The notes under the pieces: model-generated | Seen by the model: the letters and a program-made list of their open reading frames with translations, nothing else | Database searches by the model: none | What the model was told of the DNA's origin: nothing | Part shown: positions 59,887-64,000 of the stretch, piece after piece | Position numbering within the stretch: the stretch's first letter is position 1 | Layout: each line of letters begins with the position of its first letter | Source: an uncultured Cellulophaga sp. | GTDB taxonomy: Bacteria; Bacteroidota; Bacteroidia; Flavobacteriales; Flavobacteriaceae | NCBI GenBank assembly: GCA_947492955.1 | Contig: CANLOV010000004.1 | Location: forward strand, 62,001 to 126,000 | DNA length: 64,000 nucleotides | Reading direction: 5' to 3' | Translations under genes and position numbers: made by a program

Positions 59887-60641
59887 CCTTGTATTTTTAA
59901 AGCCGTGTTAATTAGATTAGAAGTTTCTTTTAAACTTTGAATTAAAAACTCTCCTGCTTCATTTTCTTGGTCAATAGATGTTAAACTAGATATGGTTAAA
60001 ACACTAAAAATATTACTATTTGGCATGTCTATGGGTATACCAATATCTGTTACTCCCATAGTTAAATCACTGTTTTTTAGTTCGTAACCTCGTGTTTTAA
60101 TAGTCTCTAGCCTAGCAAAAAAAGTTTCTTTCTCTTTACTGCTCATCGTTTTAAATAAAGAATCTTTTGATAATATGTCTTTCTGCTTTTTGGTTTCTGT
60201 AAATGCAAGTATAACTCTGCCAGAGGTTGTTTTAATTAGCGGAAATAGGCTACCTTCTTCAATAGACAAAGAAACGGGCCCAGGACTTTGTATTTGCGAT
60301 ATTATCATTAATTGCCCATTATATAAAATACCCATATGGCAAGATTGCTTTGTTTTATTAGCGAGCTCTTCCATATAAGGTTTGGCTATTTTTAATAACC
60401 CATTTATAGGGCTATGCCTATGAGATAAATGATAAAGTTTAAGAGAAATAGAATACTTGCCAGAAGTAGATTTTATTAAATAATCTTTTTGCTCTAACAC
60501 GGTTAGCATACGGTAAATTTCATTAGGAGATTTGCCAATACCCTGGGCAATTTCTATTTGAGATTGTGGTATAGCTTTATGCGATAGATATTCTAAAATT
60601 TGTAAACCTTTTTCTAAAGCAGGTGCCGAATATTTACTCAT
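59883..60641 (-). CDS. IclR family transcriptional regulator
   Basis: LEKGLQILEYLSHKAIPQSQIEIAQGIGKSPNEIYRMLTVLEQKDYL...; 3' end overlaps GNAT gene by 4 bp. Confidence 0.92.
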   Translation of the reverse strand: MSKYSAPALEKGLQILEYLSHKAIPQSQIEIAQGIGKSPNEIYRMLTVLEQKDYLIKSTSGKYSISLKLYHLSHRHSPINGLLKIAKPYMEELANKTKQSCHMGILYNGQLMIISQIQSPGPVSLSIEEGSLFPLIKTTSGRVILAFTETKKQKDILSKDSLFKTMSSKEKETFFARLETIKTRGYELKNSDLTMGVTDIGIPIDMPNSNIFSVLTISSLTSIDQENEAGEFLIQSLKETSNLINTALKIQG

Positions 60642-60709
60642 GCCTAATTAGTATTAAATATCAAATATAATTGATTTTAAAGATTAAATTTTAATTTAAA
60701 TATAAAGTA

Positions 60710-60745
60710 TATATTTGTATATGAATGTTAAATATGTGTTTAACA
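60710..60745. promoter_or_regulatory. TATATTTG -7-type box followed by palindrome TGTTAAA-N6-TTTAACA (putative IclR operator)
   Basis: TATATTTG 60710-60717; TGTTAAA 60726-60732 / TTTAACA 60739-60745. Confidence 0.55.
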
Positions 60746-60777
60746 TAAATTAAATAATTAAGAATAAGATATTTATA

Positions 60778-61917
60778 GTGAGTACCAATACAATACAATT
60801 AAAAGGGATAACTTGGAACCATAGTAGGGGATTTACATCTGTAGTAGCTACAGCACAACGTTTTCATGAGCTAAATCCAAATGTAGAAATTACGTGGGAA
60901 AAACGATCATTACAAGCATTTGCAGATGAACCAATAAATGAATTAGCTAAGCGCTATGATCTACTAATTATTGATCATCCTTGGGCTGGTTTTGCTGCAC
61001 GTACAGAAGTTATTATTCCGTTAAACGAGCATTTATCAAAATCATATTTAGATGATCAAGCCAATAACTCGGTAGGTAAATCACACGAAAGCTATTGTTT
61101 TAATGGGTATCAAAGTGCCTTGGCTATAGATGCGGCAACTCCTGTAGCCGCAAGTAGGCCAGATTTATTGCCAGTTTTACCACAAACATGGGAAGACTTA
61201 ATTGCTTTAGCAAAACAAGGTAAGGTTGCTATACCGGGAATACCGCAAGATACCCTTATGAGTTTTTATATGGTATGTTCTACCTTAGGAGAAGATGTGG
61301 CAGCAACAAAAGAATACTTTATATCTAATGAAACGGGCATTAAAGCTTTAGAAATGCTAAGAGACCTAGGGCAATATATCGATGATGAATGTTATGATAT
61401 GAATCCTATTAAGGTATATGAAGCAATGACTTTAGGTGATAAATATAGTTATTCACCATTTGCATATGGGTATACAAATTATTCTCGTAAAGGATATGCT
61501 AGAGAATTATTAAAGTTTCATGATATGGTAAGTATTAACAATCAAAAGTTAATTACTACTTTAGGAGGTACAGGCTTGGCAATTTCGGCAAGTAGTAAAC
61601 ACCAAGAAATAGCATTAAAATATGCAGCATATGTTGCATCACCAGAAACACAAGTAGGTGTGTTTTTTAATAATGGAGGGCAACCAGGACACCGTTCTGC
61701 ATGGACAAATACAGAAACAAATGCAGCATGTACAAACTTTTTTAAAGATACTTTGCCAGCTTTAGATAGGTCGTTTTTGCGTCCACGTTACCATGGGCAT
61801 ATGTTTTTTCAAGACAATGCAGGGGCACCTATTAGAGCGTATATGAAGAATGGAGGAGAAGCTAAGAGTGTATTAAGCACACTAAATAAATTATACAAAG
61901 AATCAATTCAACTGTAA
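60778..61917 (+). CDS. Solute-binding-protein-like (ABC SBP family 1) protein lacking a visible signal peptide
   Basis: GTG start; LKGITWNHSRGFTSVVATAQRFHELNPNVEITWEKR...YDLLIIDHPW...ALAIDAATPVAA; begins directly with mature SBP-like fold. Confidence 0.75.
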   Translation: MSTNTIQLKGITWNHSRGFTSVVATAQRFHELNPNVEITWEKRSLQAFADEPINELAKRYDLLIIDHPWAGFAARTEVIIPLNEHLSKSYLDDQANNSVGKSHESYCFNGYQSALAIDAATPVAASRPDLLPVLPQTWEDLIALAKQGKVAIPGIPQDTLMSFYMVCSTLGEDVAATKEYFISNETGIKALEMLRDLGQYIDDECYDMNPIKVYEAMTLGDKYSYSPFAYGYTNYSRKGYARELLKFHDMVSINNQKLITTLGGTGLAISASSKHQEIALKYAAYVASPETQVGVFFNNGGQPGHRSAWTNTETNAACTNFFKDTLPALDRSFLRPRYHGHMFFQDNAGAPIRAYMKNGGEAKSVLSTLNKLYKESIQL

Positions 61918-61927
61918 TATATAATCT

Positions 61928-63073
61928 ATGTTACCATTAGAAGGAATAACTGTTTTAGAGTTTGCTCAGTTTATGGCAGGTCCTTCAGCAGGATTAAAAA
62001 TGGCCGATTTAGGGGCTAAAGTTATAAAAATTGAGCGACCAAAAACGGGAGAAGCAGGGAGACAAATTGCACTAAAAAATCTGTTTATAGATGAAAGTAG
62101 TATGGTTTTTCATACTGCCAATAGAAATAAACAATCCTATGCAGCAAACTTAAAAGATAAAGAAGATTTAGAAAAGGTAAAGAAATTAATAACCCATGCA
62201 GATGTAATGACTCATAATTTTCGCCCAGGAGTAATGGAGAAAATAGGCTTAGATTATGATACAGTACATGCTATTAACCCTAAAATAATATACGGAGTTG
62301 TATCTGGTTACGGACCTGTGGGGCCTTGGGCAAAAAAACCAGGACAAGATTTATTAATACAATCTTTATCTGGTTTTGTAAATTTATCGGGAAATAACGA
62401 AGATACCCCTACAGCAAGTGGTTTGGCTACTTCAGATATTTTTACAGGAGTGCACTTGGTACAAGGTATTTTAGCAGCACTAATAAGTAGAAATAAAACA
62501 AATAAGGGAGCAAAAGTAGAAGTAAGCTTATTAGAATCTACGTTAGATATTCAGTTTGAGTTATTAACTACATATTTAAATGATGGAAATCAACAGCCGA
62601 AAAGAGCAGAGAAAGGAAATGCACATGCATATGTAGGAGCACCTTATGGAGTTTACGCAACAAAAGATGGCTATATAGCTATAGCATTAACTCCTTTAGA
62701 TGCATTAGTAAACGCTATGGGAATTACTTTACCTAGTCAGTTTTTAGATAAAAAAACGTGGTATACAGAAAAAGATGCTATTATGAGTTTTTTACAAGGC
62801 TATTTGGTACAAGAAACTACGCAACATTGGCTTGCTATTTTTGAGCCCTTAGATTTTCGTGTAGCAGATGTTTACGATTATAAAACCTTTTTAAACCATG
62901 AAGCTTATAAAGTACTTAAAATGGACCAAGAAGTAATAACTTCTGATGGTATTAAAATGAAAACAACACGTTGTCCAATTAGGATTGATGGAGCACGTAT
63001 TTTTAATGAAAAATCAGCACCAAAAGTGGGAGAAGATAATGTTTTAATTGATAAAGAATTTAATCTAAACTAA
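61928..63073 (+). CDS. CaiB/BaiF family III CoA-transferase (copy 1)
   Basis: LEFAQFMAGPSAGLKMADLGAKVIKIERPKTGEAGR, NRNKQSYAANLKD, ATSDIFTGVHLVQGILAALI. Confidence 0.92.
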   Translation: MLPLEGITVLEFAQFMAGPSAGLKMADLGAKVIKIERPKTGEAGRQIALKNLFIDESSMVFHTANRNKQSYAANLKDKEDLEKVKKLITHADVMTHNFRPGVMEKIGLDYDTVHAINPKIIYGVVSGYGPVGPWAKKPGQDLLIQSLSGFVNLSGNNEDTPTASGLATSDIFTGVHLVQGILAALISRNKTNKGAKVEVSLLESTLDIQFELLTTYLNDGNQQPKRAEKGNAHAYVGAPYGVYATKDGYIAIALTPLDALVNAMGITLPSQFLDKKTWYTEKDAIMSFLQGYLVQETTQHWLAIFEPLDFRVADVYDYKTFLNHEAYKVLKMDQEVITSDGIKMKTTRCPIRIDGARIFNEKSAPKVGEDNVLIDKEFNLN

Positions 63074-63075
63074 GC

Positions 63076-64000
63076 ATGGAAAAACCACTAGAAGGAATAT
63101 TAGTTATAGATTTTAGTCAGTATTTATCGGGACCCTCAGCAAGTTTACGGTTAGCAGATTTAGGAGCTAGAGTTATTAAGATAGAAAAACCAATAATAGG
63201 AGACAGTTGTAGAACGCTTTATTGTTCTAATGTAGTTATGAACGGAGAGTCCTCTATGTTTCATGCCATCAATAGAAATAAGGAGAGTTATGTTGCTGAT
63301 ATGAAATCTCCTGAAGCACGAAAAAAAGTATATAAACTTATAGAAAAGGCAGATGTATTAATACATAATTATAGGCCTGGTGTTGTAGAAAAATTAGGAA
63401 TAGACCAAAAAACTATTCAATCTATAAATTCTGGAATTATTTATGCAGAATTATCGGGTTATGGGAAAGAAGGCATATGGAAAAACAAGCCTGGATTAGA
63501 CTTATTAATACAATCTGTATCTGGACTTACACAACTAAATGGTAATGATGGAGCAGGACCTGTACCTATTGGTTTAGCTGTAGTAGATATTTTATCTGGA
63601 GCACACTTAACTCAAGGTATATTAGCCTGTTTGTATAGAAAACAAATAAAAGGTATTGGTGGTAGTGTAGCAGTAAGTATGTTAGAATCTGCTTTAGAAT
63701 ATCAGTTTGAATCTGTAACTTGTTTTTTTAGAGACGGAGGAGCACCCACTGTAAGACCAAAAACAAATTCTGCTCATGCATATTTAGGAGCGCCTTATGG
63801 TATATATGCCACAAAAAATGGAAATATTGCTTTAGCCATGGGGTCTATTCCGTTTTTAGGGGAGTTGTTAGGTTGTTTAGAATTAACAAATTATCCCGAG
63901 CCAGAAAGTTGGTTTACAAAACGAGATGAGATAAAAAATATTTTAGCCAATCATTTAAAACAGAAAGAAACAAAATATTGGTTATCTATTTTGGAACCTG
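63076..64000 (+). CDS. CaiB/BaiF family III CoA-transferase (copy 2, truncated by window edge)
   Basis: Manual translation from ATG 63076: MEKPLEGILVIDFSQYLSGPSASLRLADLGARVIKIEKPIIGDSCR...VDILSGAHLTQGILACLY; open to window end and absent from ORF track. Confidence 0.9.
   Translation, partial: MEKPLEGILVIDFSQYLSGPSASLRLADLGARVIKIEKPIIGDSCRTLYCSNVVMNGESSMFHAINRNKESYVADMKSPEARKKVYKLIEKADVLIHNYRPGVVEKLGIDQKTIQSINSGIIYAELSGYGKEGIWKNKPGLDLLIQSVSGLTQLNGNDGAGPVPIGLAVVDILSGAHLTQGILACLYRKQIKGIGGSVAVSMLESALEYQFESVTCFFRDGGAPTVRPKTNSAHAYLGAPYGIYATKNGNIALAMGSIPFLGELLGCLELTNYPEPESWFTKRDEIKNILANHLKQKETKYWLSILEP

Noticed and set aside
60778-61917. Annotating the SBP-like gene as an ABC importer component
   Set aside because: No visible signal peptide, lipobox, permease or ATPase gene in the visible neighbourhood.
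1-64000. tRNA, rRNA, tmRNA or CRISPR loci
   Set aside because: Scanning by eye found no cloverleaf with CCA-type ends, no rRNA signatures and no regularly spaced direct repeats. Not a substitute for tRNAscan/Infernal/CRISPR tools.

Overview
AT-rich chromosomal window from a marine Flavobacteriaceae-type bacterium (Bacteroidota). This placement is inferred from TAnnTTTG-type promoters, Bacteroidota-style lipoproteins, fused dehydrogenase E1, DUF4835/PorD and GH16/GH29 genes. Two blocks look like core chromosome. The first, about 0-32 kb, holds holA, uvrA, coaBC, rpoZ, bamD, dapA, acs, galK/galT and trxB. The second, about 52-58 kb, holds ybaB, trmL, an S9 peptidase, a PLP synthase and an AOS-family enzyme. 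The middle, about 32-51.6 kb, is an accessory patchwork of small single genes (TIR protein, DUF2200-like, VOC x3, DinB, AraC, small unknowns) separated by structured, partly repeated intergenic elements that resemble gene-cassette boundaries. The right end, 58-64 kb, holds LysR/rhodanese and an IclR-controlled cluster with a signal-peptide-less solute-binding-protein-like gene and two tandem family III CoA-transferases. Main leads: (1) cassette-like structured repeats, one next to a TIR-domain gene with an unassigned C-terminal region; (2) the IclR / cytosolic SBP-like / tandem CaiB-BaiF cluster; (3) a possible sulfonolipid (capnine) two-gene head; (4) operators inferred for the XRE-S24, TetR, LysR and IclR regulators. 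No tRNA, rRNA, CRISPR array, integrase or transposase gene was recognised. All family calls come from reading translations by eye; no database search was run.
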